In this document: piece by piece, positions 9,325 to 18,140 of the stretch | Numbering within the stretch: position 1 is the first letter of the stretch | How the letters are laid out: each line of letters opens with the position of its first letter | From: Sphingomonas sp. KR3-1 | GTDB taxonomy: Bacteria > Pseudomonadota > Alphaproteobacteria > Sphingomonadales > Sphingomonadaceae | Length of the DNA stretch: 64,000 bases | Direction: 5' to 3' | Assembly (NCBI RefSeq): GCF_040049295.1 | Contig: NZ_JBDZDQ010000002.1 | Location: forward strand, 496,001-560,000 | Made by a program: the position numbers and the translations under genes | Notes under the pieces: generated by a model | Seen by the model: the letters and a program-made list of their open reading frames with translations, nothing else | What the model was told of the DNA's origin: nothing | The model's database searches: none

Positions 9325-9399
9325 TCAGGCGAGCCGGACCCCCGCGGTGGAGGTCATGCTCAGAGAATCTGCCGCGTGCGGCATGTGACAATGAGACAT
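9325..9399 (-). CDS. Possible 24-residue peptide with near-perfect ribosome-binding site
   Basis: The minus strand has an AGGAGGTG ribosome-binding site (plus-strand complement at 9404-9411) about five bases before an ATG at 9397-9399. The frame encodes MSHCHMPHAADS and ends STAGVRLA before TGA. It is immediately followed by a strong hairpin, so it looks like a self-contained end of a transcript lying downstream of the PhoD gene. The N terminus has His-Cys-His spacing that could bind metal. No family is recognised, and a peptide this short could arise by chance; the Shine-Dalgarno match is the main evidence. A leader peptide for the exonuclease gene is an alternative reading. Confidence 0.4.
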   Translation of the reverse strand: MSHCHMPHAADSLSMTSTAGVRLA

Positions 9400-9521
9400 C
9401 AGACCACCTCCTTTCCGTTGTTGAACGAGAATTGGAATGTGGGTGCGCACGCGTGCCGTTTCAATTGCAAGACATTGGCCCGGCAGCAGAAATCATAGGA
9501 AACGGGCGGAGGGCCGCGGGA

Positions 9522-11090
9522 CTAGCTCTCGATGCCGCGCTGCCCCGATCGCACGGTCAGCGTGGCAAGATCGCGCGCGCCGCTGCGTGGGTCCGCGGGA
9601 TTGTCCAGCCCGACGAAGCGCACCGTGCATTGCTGTGGCGTCAGCGTCGCCGAAGCGTAGCCACGCACTTCGTTCTCCGCATAGCGGAAGCCGTGCGCCC
9701 GGCCGGTGCTGCGCTTGAACAGCGGATCATGGTTCTTGCTGGTGATCGCGCCGCCGACGAATTCGGAGGCGAGGGGCGGCGCCTCGGGGCGATCCGGGTC
9801 GAGCAGATCGGCCGCTGCAAAGGCGTGGATGTCGCCGCTCAGCACCAGCGGGTTGGCGATCCGCCGGTCGCGCCAATGGCGCAGGATGCGCTCGCGCGTT
9901 GCCGGATAGCCGCCCCAATTGTCGACCGTGTAGAGATCGGGCCCGGTATCGGGATGGGCCGGATTGAGGCGGGGGCAATCGGCCATGAGGGTCTGCTGGC
10001 CGAGCAGGTTCCACTGCGCCTGCGATGCCTCGAACGCGCCGCGCAGCCATCGCTCCTGCGGCATGCCCAGGGCCGAGCGCATCGGATCATGCCGCTCCGC
10101 GCAGTCCTGGACGATCGACCGGTAGTCGCGGTGCTGCGCGAGCAATTCGGGCGGCTGGCACGGGTGGCCCGAGCGATATTGGCGATCGTCGAGCAGCTGG
10201 AATTCGGCGAGCCTGCCCCATTTCAGCGTGCGGTAGAGCTGCATCATCGCGCCATTCGGCCGGTTGGCGCGGCGCAGCGGCATATGCTCCCAATAGGCCT
10301 GGTAGGCGGCGGCGCGGCGGCGCAGGAAAGCCGCCGGGTCGCCATTATGCTCGTCCAGCGTATCGGCATAGTCGTTGGCGACTTCGTGATCGTCCGGGAT
10401 CACCGCCCAGGGCGCGGCGTGATGCGCGGCCTGCAGCAGCGGATCGAGCTTGTAGCTGGCATAGCGCACCCGGTAGCCGGGGACGTCGAACGGCTCGGGG
10501 TTGAGGTGGATGCGGACGTCCTGCTGCGGGCCGTTCTCGTAGATATAGTCGCCCAGGAACAGGATCAGGTCGGGCTCCTCGGCCGCGATCAGCCGGTGCG
10601 CGGCGTAGTTGCCCGCCTCATATTTCTGGCAGGAGCCGAAGCAGAGGCGCAGCTTGTCTACCAGCTGGTCATGCGCCGGCGCGGTGCGGGTGCGCGCAAC
10701 CGGGCTCGCCTGGCCACTGGCGATAAAGCGATACCAATAGGGCCGGTCGGCACGCAGGCCGCGCACTTCGGCATGCACCGAATGCGCCCATGCCGGCTCG
10801 GCCAGCTCGGTGCCGTGCGCCGCGATATGGCGGAATCCGGGATCCTCGGCGATCTCCCAGCGCACCGGCACTGCCCGTGCGGGCATGCCTCCGTCCGCTT
10901 CGAGCGGCAGGGGAGCGAGGCGGGTCCAGAGCACCATGCCGTCGGGGGTCGGCTCGCCCGAGGCCACGCCGAGCGTGAAGAGCGGCGCGCCCGAGAGCCC
11001 CGCCGCCCGCGCTGCCATGAGCAGCAAGCCGGTGGATCCGGCGATGGCGCCGCTGCGGAGCAGCGAGCGGCGATCTAGGTCGAAACGCAT
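9522..11090 (-). CDS. phoD: PhoD-family alkaline phosphatase/phosphodiesterase, Tat-exported
   Basis: 522 residues. The N terminus LDRRSLLRSGAIAG is a twin-arginine signal. A fibronectin-like N-terminal domain (LFTLGVASGEPTPDGMVLWTRL) precedes the metallophosphatase domain. Metal-binding motifs visible are LFLGDYIYENG, PDDHEVANDYAD (usually WDDHE in the family) and LSGDIHAFAAADL. PhoD enzymes release phosphate from mono- and diesters using Ca2+ and Fe3+ in the periplasm. It follows fecR by only 8 bases on the same strand, so it is probably expressed with the FecI/FecR pair. The neighbouring phospholipase C and PI-PLC genes make a phosphoester-scavenging role likely. Confidence 0.9.
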   Translation of the reverse strand: MRFDLDRRSLLRSGAIAGSTGLLLMAARAAGLSGAPLFTLGVASGEPTPDGMVLWTRLAPLPLEADGGMPARAVPVRWEIAEDPGFRHIAAHGTELAEPAWAHSVHAEVRGLRADRPYWYRFIASGQASPVARTRTAPAHDQLVDKLRLCFGSCQKYEAGNYAAHRLIAAEEPDLILFLGDYIYENGPQQDVRIHLNPEPFDVPGYRVRYASYKLDPLLQAAHHAAPWAVIPDDHEVANDYADTLDEHNGDPAAFLRRRAAAYQAYWEHMPLRRANRPNGAMMQLYRTLKWGRLAEFQLLDDRQYRSGHPCQPPELLAQHRDYRSIVQDCAERHDPMRSALGMPQERWLRGAFEASQAQWNLLGQQTLMADCPRLNPAHPDTGPDLYTVDNWGGYPATRERILRHWRDRRIANPLVLSGDIHAFAAADLLDPDRPEAPPLASEFVGGAITSKNHDPLFKRSTGRAHGFRYAENEVRGYASATLTPQQCTVRFVGLDNPADPRSGARDLATLTVRSGQRGIES

Positions 11091-11098
11091 GACGAACC

Positions 11099-12061
11099 TC
11101 AGCGATGCAGGAGGAGTTGATCGGGCCGTATTTCCGCGCGCAGGCCGAAATTGGTGCGCGCGGCTTCGAGGAACTCGGCGGGATCGCTGGTGAGGAAGCG
11201 GCCGCCGAGGCGCAGCTTGCCGATCTCCGCATCGGCGAGGACGATCGGCGTGCGCAGGTACCGGTTATATTCGGCCACTGCCTCCGCAAGCGTCTCACCG
11301 TTGAAGATCAGCTCGCCTTCGCGCCACGCCGACAGCGCGCGCACGGCGTCGTCGGCGATCCTGCGGGGATGGGCGGCGCCGCTTTCCGATACGGTCAGCC
11401 CCTGCTGGCGTTCCAGTCGTACCTCCCCGGTGCCGCCATGCCGCGCGAGCAGGTGCGCCACGCCACGGATCGCCACCACATCGGCAACGCCGTGCGAGAC
11501 GAGGCGCAGGTCGAAATTGCCGGTGCCGAAGCGAAACGCGGCCGGCCCGGCACGTACCGTGCAGGTCGGGCTGCCCGCCGCCAGGTCGAGCGACAGCTGG
11601 CCGCGCTCGAGCTCGACCTGGATGCCGTCGTCGCTGTGCCACCAGCGCAGCCGGCTGGCCGTGTTGAGGTCGAAACAGGCCTTCTCGTCGACATAGAAGC
11701 GGCGCCGCTCGCCCACGGCGGTCTCCACGACATGCGCCGCGGCCTGCTGGATGGCGAAAGCGCCGGCGCCGGCTGCCGCCAGCCCGGCAAGCCCCGCGAT
11801 CTTCAGCGCGCGGCGGCGTCCGGGCGCGGCGGGAAGCGCTTCGGGCTCGACCGGATCGGGAGCGGCGGGCGCCGGCGCGGCGCGGCCGAGCCGGTCGAGC
11901 TGGCGCCAGGTCTGATCGAGCCTGATGAAGGCGATCGCATGCGCCGGATCAGCGGCGCGCCAGGCTTCGAACGCGGCGCGGTCAGCCTGGCCGCAATCGA
12001 GCGCCGCCAGCCACTCGGCTGCTTCCTGCTCGATCCGGTCGTGGCGCTGCTGCTCGTTCAA
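11099..12061 (-). CDS. FecR-type anti-sigma factor/sigma regulator
   Basis: 320 residues with the standard order: N-terminal cytoplasmic DUF4880 region (AAEWLAALDCGQADRAAFEA..W), one membrane segment (about residues 85-110), a periplasmic FecR domain (VGERRRFYVDEKACFDLNTASRL) and a C-terminal STN-interacting part (FNGETLAEAVAEYNRY ... LGGRFLTSDPAEFLEA). The start appears to be TTG at 12059-12061 with only a weak ribosome-binding site. FecR proteins hold or activate an ECF sigma factor in response to a ligand-loaded receptor. The sigma gene lies 76 bases upstream and an STN-bearing receptor just before that, so the three likely form one signalling unit. Confidence 0.88.
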   Translation of the reverse strand: MNEQQRHDRIEQEAAEWLAALDCGQADRAAFEAWRAADPAHAIAFIRLDQTWRQLDRLGRAAPAPAAPDPVEPEALPAAPGRRRALKIAGLAGLAAAGAGAFAIQQAAAHVVETAVGERRRFYVDEKACFDLNTASRLRWWHSDDGIQVELERGQLSLDLAAGSPTCTVRAGPAAFRFGTGNFDLRLVSHGVADVVAIRGVAHLLARHGGTGEVRLERQQGLTVSESGAAHPRRIADDAVRALSAWREGELIFNGETLAEAVAEYNRYLRTPIVLADAEIGKLRLGGRFLTSDPAEFLEAARTNFGLRAEIRPDQLLLHR

Positions 12062-12137
12062 AGGAATCGGTCCGTCCCGAAATGCACTGGTGGTCTACTC
12101 CCGATGATCGGGACGAGGAAAACCGCCATAACATTGT

Positions 12138-12704
12138 TCAGGCTTGGCGAAGCGCCAGATCGGCGGCTTTTTGCACCGCAACGGGTTCGGCGGCATCGCG
12201 CATCGCGCGGGTCAGCAGCAGCGTGCCGCGGGCCAGGTGCTTTTCCACCGTCGACAGGCTGAGCCCCAGCTTTTCGGCGATGGCGCGCGGCGGCATTTCC
12301 TCGAACTTGCGCAGCAGGATCACGCGCCGACAGGCGGGCGGCAGCGCGTCGACCGCCGCCATGAGCCGCCGCAGTTCCTCGCGGCCGGCAGTGATCGCGA
12401 AGCTGTCCGGCGCGGGATCGGGGAAATCCAGTTCCTCGAGCGCGGCGAACTGGCGCATCGGCACGATCCGGGTGCGGCGCATCCGCTGCAGCGCGCAGTT
12501 GCGGATGGTCCGCACCGCGTAGGCCGCCGGATTGCCGATTGCCTCCCAGGCGCTCAGCTGGAGCAGCTGGGCATAGGCTTCGTGCAGCAGGTCGCGCGCC
12601 TCGTCCTCGTCCATTGCCCAGCGGCGTGCCTGGCGCAGAAGGTCCGCTTCGTGCGGCAGGATGGAGGATGCGAACCACGCATCGATCGGGCGAAGCCAGG
12701 ACAT
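12138..12704 (-). CDS. FecI-like ECF RNA polymerase sigma factor
   Basis: 188 residues with sigma region 2 (LLRQARRWAMDEDEARDLLHEAYAQLL, then AYAVRTIRNCALQRMRRTR) and region 4 (DALPPACRRVILLRKFEEMPPRAIAEKLGLSLSTVEKHLARG). The short length and lack of region 3 define an ECF sigma. It precedes fecR and phoD on the same strand and follows a TonB receptor with an STN domain from which it is separated by a good terminator. It is therefore probably transcribed separately from the receptor, and may activate the receptor gene and the fecR-phoD unit. Confidence 0.88.
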   Translation of the reverse strand: MSWLRPIDAWFASSILPHEADLLRQARRWAMDEDEARDLLHEAYAQLLQLSAWEAIGNPAAYAVRTIRNCALQRMRRTRIVPMRQFAALEELDFPDPAPDSFAITAGREELRRLMAAVDALPPACRRVILLRKFEEMPPRAIAEKLGLSLSTVEKHLARGTLLLTRAMRDAAEPVAVQKAADLALRQA

Positions 12705-12785
12705 GGAAGGACCTGAAGAGAAGGAAGTCGCTTCCGCCTATGCGGCGATTGATACGCCCCTGTGACAATGGCCGCATTCCTTGCC

Positions 12786-12829
12786 GAAAAATGCGGCCTT
12801 CCCGCTCCTTAGAAGAGGGGAAGGCCGCA
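12786..12829 (-). terminator. Intrinsic terminator of the STN-type TonB receptor gene
   Basis: Minus-strand hairpin with a perfect 12-bp stem: TGCGGCCTTCCC at 12818-12829 (minus-strand reading) pairs with GGGAAGGCCGCA at 12792-12803. It is followed on the minus strand by TTTTTCGGC. Stem plus T-run begins seven bases after the receptor's stop codon, so this is a classical intrinsic terminator. Confidence 0.85.
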
Positions 12830-12835
12830 GGCACC

Positions 12836-15823
12836 TCACTTGCGCAGGCGGGGCTTGATCACCAGCCCGAACCAGATCGTGCGGCCCACCGGATAGCGGG
12901 TCTGCAGCAGCTCGCGATTGGCGCCGAGATGCGCCTCGAACGACGTCTTGGTCAGGTTCTGGACCTGCGCAGTCAGCTGCGCCCAGGGCAGGATGTAGTA
13001 GCTGCCCTGCAGGTCGATCTGGTCGCGCGCATCGGCCCAGATGTCGCGCCACGCCACTGCCGAGTCGACCGAGACGGGCGAAGCGCCGATCCGGTTATAG
13101 GCGAGGCGCAGGTTCGCCGGGCCGTCCGAATAGAAGACCGAGGCGTTGTAGATATGGTCGGGCTGATTGAAGAGCGCGCCGATCCGCCGCGACGTGCCGG
13201 TGCCCATGATGAAGTCGAAATGCCCGTCGAGCCAGGTGGCGTTGAGCGACACGCCGAGATTGGCGAGCGGCCCGGGCAGGAAGTCGAGCTTGTCCTTGAC
13301 GATCTGGAGCTCGGCACCCTTCACCGCCGCCCTCGACGCGTTGACCGGCTGGACGATCGTCGCGTTATAGGTCTTGCCGTCCAGATAATAGACGGCCGGG
13401 CCCACGGTCGACTTGTTGAAGATCTCGTCGTGGATGTCCTTGTAGAAGAGCGCCGCCGAGATCAGTCCGCCATTGCCGAGATACCATTCGCCCGACAGGT
13501 CGTAGTTCCACGAATGGCGAGGCTTCAGGTCGGGATTGCCCTGGTTGATCGAGAGCGGCGTATTCTGGTTGGACGTGTCCAGCGATTCGGACGTGGTCGC
13601 GCCGTACTGGCCATAGTCCGGCCGGCCGATCGTCTCGCTCACGCCGGCACGCAGCTTGAGCGCCGAGGTCGCGTTCCAGGTCGCGATCGCCGAGGGCAGG
13701 AAAAAGTCATAGTCCCGGCTGCGGCTGATCAGCGCGCTGCCGCCGTTCACGTGCGTCGTCACGTCGACATCGGTCTTGTCGTAACGCACGCCCGCCTGGA
13801 TGCTGAACGCATCGCTCTGCCAGCGCGCCTGGCCATAGCCCGCGGTGATCGATTCACGCAGCGCGTAGTAGCCGTTGTTGCTGTCGGACACGCGCGCGGT
13901 GTTCTCGACGAACCATTCGGGGTGGTTGGCCAGCACCGCCGCCGCCTTGGCCTGATCGATCAGGTAGAAATTGATGCCCGGCGCCATGATCGGATGCAGC
14001 ACGGTCGGCTGCTCATATTGGTCGAGATTGCCGATCAGCGCGGCGGACGCATTGTCCTTGGCGAACCATTCGCGATAATTGACCGTGCTCAGCACATTGG
14101 TAAGCGTCTGGTTCACCCCCAGATCGATACCGAACCCGCGATCGTCCGCCTCGAAATTCCAGCCGAGATCGCCGCGCAGCGAGCGAACCTTGTTGTCGAT
14201 ATTGTATATGACGTTGCGCCAGTAGCGCGGACCGTAATTGGCGGCGTTGTCGGCAGCGGTGGGATCGTTCAGGGTGATGGTCGGCTCACCGTCGACATCG
14301 GTGTAGCCATACCCATAGGCGGCCGAGTTGGTCGTCTTGCCGGCGCCATAGGTCTGGCCGGTGTTCCACTTATACATCCACCGGTTTTCGTTATAAGTCG
14401 CGTTCGAGTCCGACGCGGCCAGCTTGAGCTTCAGCTTGTCGTCGAAATCATATTTGGCAGTGCCGTTGACGAACCAGGTGCGGCGCTTCTCGGGCTGGGC
14501 GACAAGGCCGAGCTGGTAGTTGCCGGTGGTCAGTGTGCCGGTGTCCGGCGTGGTGCCGGGCACATAGCCGGCGGCGGGCAGCGCCAGCGCCTCGTAGCGG
14601 TCTTCGTCCGAGAATTCGTGATAATAGCCGCCGAACAGCGACGCCTCGAAACGGTCGCTCGGGCGGAATTCGAGCTTGCCGTTGATGCTGTAGCGCTCGC
14701 GCTTCTCGTCGAACGCATAGTCCTGCACGCGCACCGGCACTGCGCGGCCGGTGGAGGCGGCGATGTTCGCGGTCTGCGCGCCTGCAGCGGTGTAGTAGGT
14801 CCAGCCGGCGCCGCCGGTGTCGCCCGGCAGGCTCGCCAGCGCCGAGGCGTGGAGCTGCTGATATTCGCCCGACAGCACCAGGCCGAACTGGTGGTCGTTG
14901 CCGAACACGGCGGCGGCGGTGGCGTCGGCGCGGATATTGGCGTGCTTGTCGGGCACGACCTTGCCGTCCTGCGAGGTCCAGCCGCCCAGCGCCTGCGCGC
15001 TGAAGAAATTGCCGGTGTCGAACGCGCTCTTCGAAACCAGGTTGAGCTGGCCGCCCAGTGCGTGCGGGTCGTATTGCGCCGTCACGGTCTTGATCGCCTG
15101 GATTTCGCTCACCAGCGACGCCGGCAGCATCGCGAGCTGCGCGCCGCGATAGCTTGCATCCGCGCTGGCGACCTGCGCGCCATCGACGGTGACGAGATTG
15201 TAGCGGCTGTCGAGGCCGCGGATCGTGACATACTGGTAGTTGTCGTGCCCGCGCGAGCTGTCGCGGTCCGAGATGACCGACAGGCCGGGGATGCGCCGTG
15301 CCGCCTCGACGATGTTGACGTCGGGGAGCTGGCTGACTTCGTCCTGGCTGACCGTGTCGATGATCTGGTCGCTGTTGCGCTTGCTGGCGAGCGCGCGGCG
15401 GTTCGACAGGCGATAGCCGGTGACGGTGATCTCGGCATTGTCCTCGGCGACCGGTGCGGCGGCGGGTTGCTGCTGGCCGCTGTCTGCCTGCGGCGCGGTG
15501 TTCGCGGTGAGCAGGATATGGTCGGCACTGGCCTGGACGATCCGCAGTCCGGTGTTGGCGATCAGGCGGCGCACTGCGTCTGCAGCCGTCATCTGGCCGC
15601 GCAGAGCGAACGCGCGATGCCCGGATGCGCGGTCATAGGGAAAGGCGATCCGGACGCCCGACTGGCGCGAGACTTCGTTGAGCGCGGAGGCGAGGTCGCT
15701 CGCCGGAACGTCGAAGCGGACGGCCTGAACGGTCTCCGCATGCGCGGCGACGGTGACGAACCCGGGCGCTGCGGCCGCAGCCGCACCGCACATCAGCACG
15801 GAAATGATTGGACGACGGAACAT
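12836..15823 (-). CDS. TonB-dependent receptor with N-terminal STN signalling domain
   Basis: 995 residues. A signal peptide ends near AHAE; an STN domain follows (VRFDVPASDLASALNEVSRQ ... LRGQMTAADAVRRLIANTGL), then AEITVTGYRLSNRRAL, which starts the plug. Plug motifs include VTIRGLDSRYNLVTVDGAQV and LVSEIQAIKTVTAQYDPHALGG. The barrel ends in VGRTIWFGLVIKPRLRK, without the usual final aromatic residue. The STN domain marks it as a transducer that passes ligand status to a FecR protein. Neighbouring FecI/FecR, PhoD and phospholipases suggest a phosphorylated or phospholipid-derived ligand, which is inference. The start has a GGAGGG ribosome-binding site. It is divergent from the phospholipase C gene across 247 bases that must hold both promoters. 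Confidence 0.9.
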   Translation of the reverse strand: MFRRPIISVLMCGAAAAAAPGFVTVAAHAETVQAVRFDVPASDLASALNEVSRQSGVRIAFPYDRASGHRAFALRGQMTAADAVRRLIANTGLRIVQASADHILLTANTAPQADSGQQQPAAAPVAEDNAEITVTGYRLSNRRALASKRNSDQIIDTVSQDEVSQLPDVNIVEAARRIPGLSVISDRDSSRGHDNYQYVTIRGLDSRYNLVTVDGAQVASADASYRGAQLAMLPASLVSEIQAIKTVTAQYDPHALGGQLNLVSKSAFDTGNFFSAQALGGWTSQDGKVVPDKHANIRADATAAAVFGNDHQFGLVLSGEYQQLHASALASLPGDTGGAGWTYYTAAGAQTANIAASTGRAVPVRVQDYAFDEKRERYSINGKLEFRPSDRFEASLFGGYYHEFSDEDRYEALALPAAGYVPGTTPDTGTLTTGNYQLGLVAQPEKRRTWFVNGTAKYDFDDKLKLKLAASDSNATYNENRWMYKWNTGQTYGAGKTTNSAAYGYGYTDVDGEPTITLNDPTAADNAANYGPRYWRNVIYNIDNKVRSLRGDLGWNFEADDRGFGIDLGVNQTLTNVLSTVNYREWFAKDNASAALIGNLDQYEQPTVLHPIMAPGINFYLIDQAKAAAVLANHPEWFVENTARVSDSNNGYYALRESITAGYGQARWQSDAFSIQAGVRYDKTDVDVTTHVNGGSALISRSRDYDFFLPSAIATWNATSALKLRAGVSETIGRPDYGQYGATTSESLDTSNQNTPLSINQGNPDLKPRHSWNYDLSGEWYLGNGGLISAALFYKDIHDEIFNKSTVGPAVYYLDGKTYNATIVQPVNASRAAVKGAELQIVKDKLDFLPGPLANLGVSLNATWLDGHFDFIMGTGTSRRIGALFNQPDHIYNASVFYSDGPANLRLAYNRIGASPVSVDSAVAWRDIWADARDQIDLQGSYYILPWAQLTAQVQNLTKTSFEAHLGANRELLQTRYPVGRTIWFGLVIKPRLRK

Positions 15824-16070
15824 CTGCTGGAGCCCTCCCTGGCGGCATCATGCCGCTTCGGTTGCCCGATGCCCGGGGGAGGAAAAACCGCCATCGCGAT
15901 CGGACGATTGTCGAAAACGGCAGGGGTTCGTCAGGTTCTGGCGTGACCAGGACGGCCGGGATCGGGCCGGCGGCGCGGCCGGCATGACGGCTGGCGCCCG
16001 GTCGTCCGGCCCGCCATGACATTGCAACGTCGCGCCGCTAGCCCGGCTGCCTGACCCGGGGAGGAACCGC

Positions 16071-18116
16071 ATGCCTGATCTCGATCGCCGCTCGCTCCTG
16101 CTCGGCGCCACCGCGGCGGCGGCGCTGCCGGCGTCGATCGCCCGTGCGCTCGCGGTCCCCGCCGACCGGCGGACCGGCACGATCCGCGACGTCGAGCATG
16201 TCGTGATCCTGATGCAGGAGAATCGCGGATTCGACCACTATTTCGGCACGCTGCGCGGGGTGCGCGGCTTTGCCGACCGCTTCCCGATTCCGGTGGCGCC
16301 GGGCCGCGACGTGTGGCGCCAGCTCGATCGCAGGGCCAGGGGCGGGCCGCGCATCTCCGCGCCGTTCCACCTCGACACGCGCCGCGCGTTCGAGCTGATG
16401 CGGATGAAGGGCACCCCGCATGGCTGGCCCGACGCGCAGCAGGCGTGGGACAAGGGCCGGATGGCACATTGGACAGAGGCGAAGACCGAGCGCGCCATGG
16501 GCCATTATCGGCGCGCCGACATAGCCTTCCAGTTCGCGCTGGCCGATGCGTTCACGATCTGCGACGCCTATCATTGCTCGATCCAGACCGGCACCAATAC
16601 CAACCGGCTGTTCCTGTGGACGGGCACCAACGATCCTGGCGGTACTCGCGGCGGCCCGTCGATCGACAATTCGCACGACGATTTCCCGGAAGGCGAGGGT
16701 GCCAGGGACAGTTATCGCTGGACGAGCTATGTCGAGCGGCTCCAGGCCGCCGGGATCGACTGGCGCATCTACCAGGACATGACCGACAATTTCACCGACA
16801 ACCCGCTTGCGGGCTTCGAGAAATTCCGCGCTGCGCATCGCCGCGACCCGGGCCATGACCCCGCGCTGCTCGACCGCGCGCTCACCTCGCGCCTGCCGGA
16901 GCAGCTGCGTGCCGATGTGCTCGCCGGCAAGCTGCCGCAGGTCTCCTACATCATCGCCCCTTCCGCCGATTCAGAGCATCCAGGCCCGTCGAGCCCGGCG
17001 CAGGGCGCGGCCTATACCGCGCGCATCCTCGACGCGCTGACCGCCGATCCCACGGTGTGGGCGCGCACGGTGTTCCTGGTGATGTTCGACGAGAATGACG
17101 GTTTCTTCGATCACGTCCCACCGCCGGCGCCGCCTTCGCAGGGCGCCGGCGCGTCGAAGGTGGACACCACGGGCGAGTATCATCTCGCGCCCAGCACCGG
17201 CGACGCCAAGATCGATCTCCTCGAGCTGCGCGGCCGCCCCTATGGTCTGGGCCCGCGCGTGCCTTTCTATGCGATCTCGCCTTGGAGCCGTGGCGGCTGG
17301 GTCTGTTCGCAAGTCTTCGATCACACATCCGTGATCCGCTTCCTCGAGGCGCGGTTCGGTGTCGCCGAGCCCAATATCTCGCCCTGGCGGCGCGCGGTCT
17401 GCGGCGACCTGACCGCGGCGTTCGACTTCGCCAATCCCAATGCGCGGCTGCCCGCCGCCATTCCCGATCCGCGCCCCGACGCCGCCCGCGCCGCTGCAGT
17501 GCCCAGGCAGGTCGCGCCCGCCGCGCCCGCCATCTCCGAGCGGCTGGCGCAAGAGCCTGGCACGCGCCCCTCGCGCGCGCTGCCCTATGCGCCCGAAGTC
17601 AGCACGATCGCCGCCGATCGCGGCGCGATCGCGTTGCGGCTCGAAACCGCCGGCAGCGGGGCGGTGGTGTTGCATGTCTATGACCGGCTCAACCTTGACA
17701 GGGTGCCGCGGCGCTACACGCTCGTTCCCGGCACCTATCTGGAGGATAACTGGCGATGTCGCGCGGGAGATGGCGCTTATGACCTGTGGGTGCTCGGCCC
17801 CAACGGCTTCCATCGCCATTTCGCCGGCAGCGATGCCGCCGACGCCGCGGCGCGCGCGGTGCGCTGGGAGCTGGGCCGCGAGGCGCTGACGCTCCGCGCC
17901 GAGGCCGGCACGGCGCCGCTCCGCATCGTCGCCAATGCCTATCGCGCGCACCACCGCGACTGGACGCCCGGCCCCGCAGCCGCGCATCGCAGCTGGCCGC
18001 TCGCCGCTACCCGGGGCTGGTACGACCTCACCATCGAATGCGGCGCGCATCGCCGCCGCCTCGCCGGCCGGTTCGAGACCGGCTACCCCTCGATCAGCGA
18101 TCCCGCGCTCGCCTGA
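16071..18116 (+). CDS. plcN: Phosphocholine-type (non-haemolytic class) phospholipase C, Tat-exported
   Basis: 681 residues, the usual size of this family. The N terminus LDRRSLLLGATAAAALPAS is a twin-arginine signal. The phosphoesterase domain shows VVILMQENRGFDHYFGTLRG, SIQTGTNTNRLFLWTG and FLVMFDENDGFFDHV, the conserved blocks of the PLC/acid phosphatase A superfamily. Two small C-terminal PLC repeat domains follow (near residues 505-590 and 595-675). It cleaves phosphatidylcholine-like lipids or sphingomyelin to phosphocholine and diglyceride in the periplasm or outside. A GGGGAGGAA ribosome-binding site precedes the ATG. A PI-PLC-like gene follows after 24 bases. Exact lipid preference is not readable from sequence. 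Confidence 0.88.
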   Translation: MPDLDRRSLLLGATAAAALPASIARALAVPADRRTGTIRDVEHVVILMQENRGFDHYFGTLRGVRGFADRFPIPVAPGRDVWRQLDRRARGGPRISAPFHLDTRRAFELMRMKGTPHGWPDAQQAWDKGRMAHWTEAKTERAMGHYRRADIAFQFALADAFTICDAYHCSIQTGTNTNRLFLWTGTNDPGGTRGGPSIDNSHDDFPEGEGARDSYRWTSYVERLQAAGIDWRIYQDMTDNFTDNPLAGFEKFRAAHRRDPGHDPALLDRALTSRLPEQLRADVLAGKLPQVSYIIAPSADSEHPGPSSPAQGAAYTARILDALTADPTVWARTVFLVMFDENDGFFDHVPPPAPPSQGAGASKVDTTGEYHLAPSTGDAKIDLLELRGRPYGLGPRVPFYAISPWSRGGWVCSQVFDHTSVIRFLEARFGVAEPNISPWRRAVCGDLTAAFDFANPNARLPAAIPDPRPDAARAAAVPRQVAPAAPAISERLAQEPGTRPSRALPYAPEVSTIAADRGAIALRLETAGSGAVVLHVYDRLNLDRVPRRYTLVPGTYLEDNWRCRAGDGAYDLWVLGPNGFHRHFAGSDAADAAARAVRWELGREALTLRAEAGTAPLRIVANAYRAHHRDWTPGPAAAHRSWPLAATRGWYDLTIECGAHRRRLAGRFETGYPSISDPALA

Positions 18117-18140
18117 CCCCCCGCTGCACTGGAGGAGAAT

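Noticed and set aside
12539..15946. 1135-residue plus-strand frame opposite the STN-type receptor.
   Set aside because: Antisense shadow of the receptor; Arg/Val/Gly-rich with no recognisable domain.
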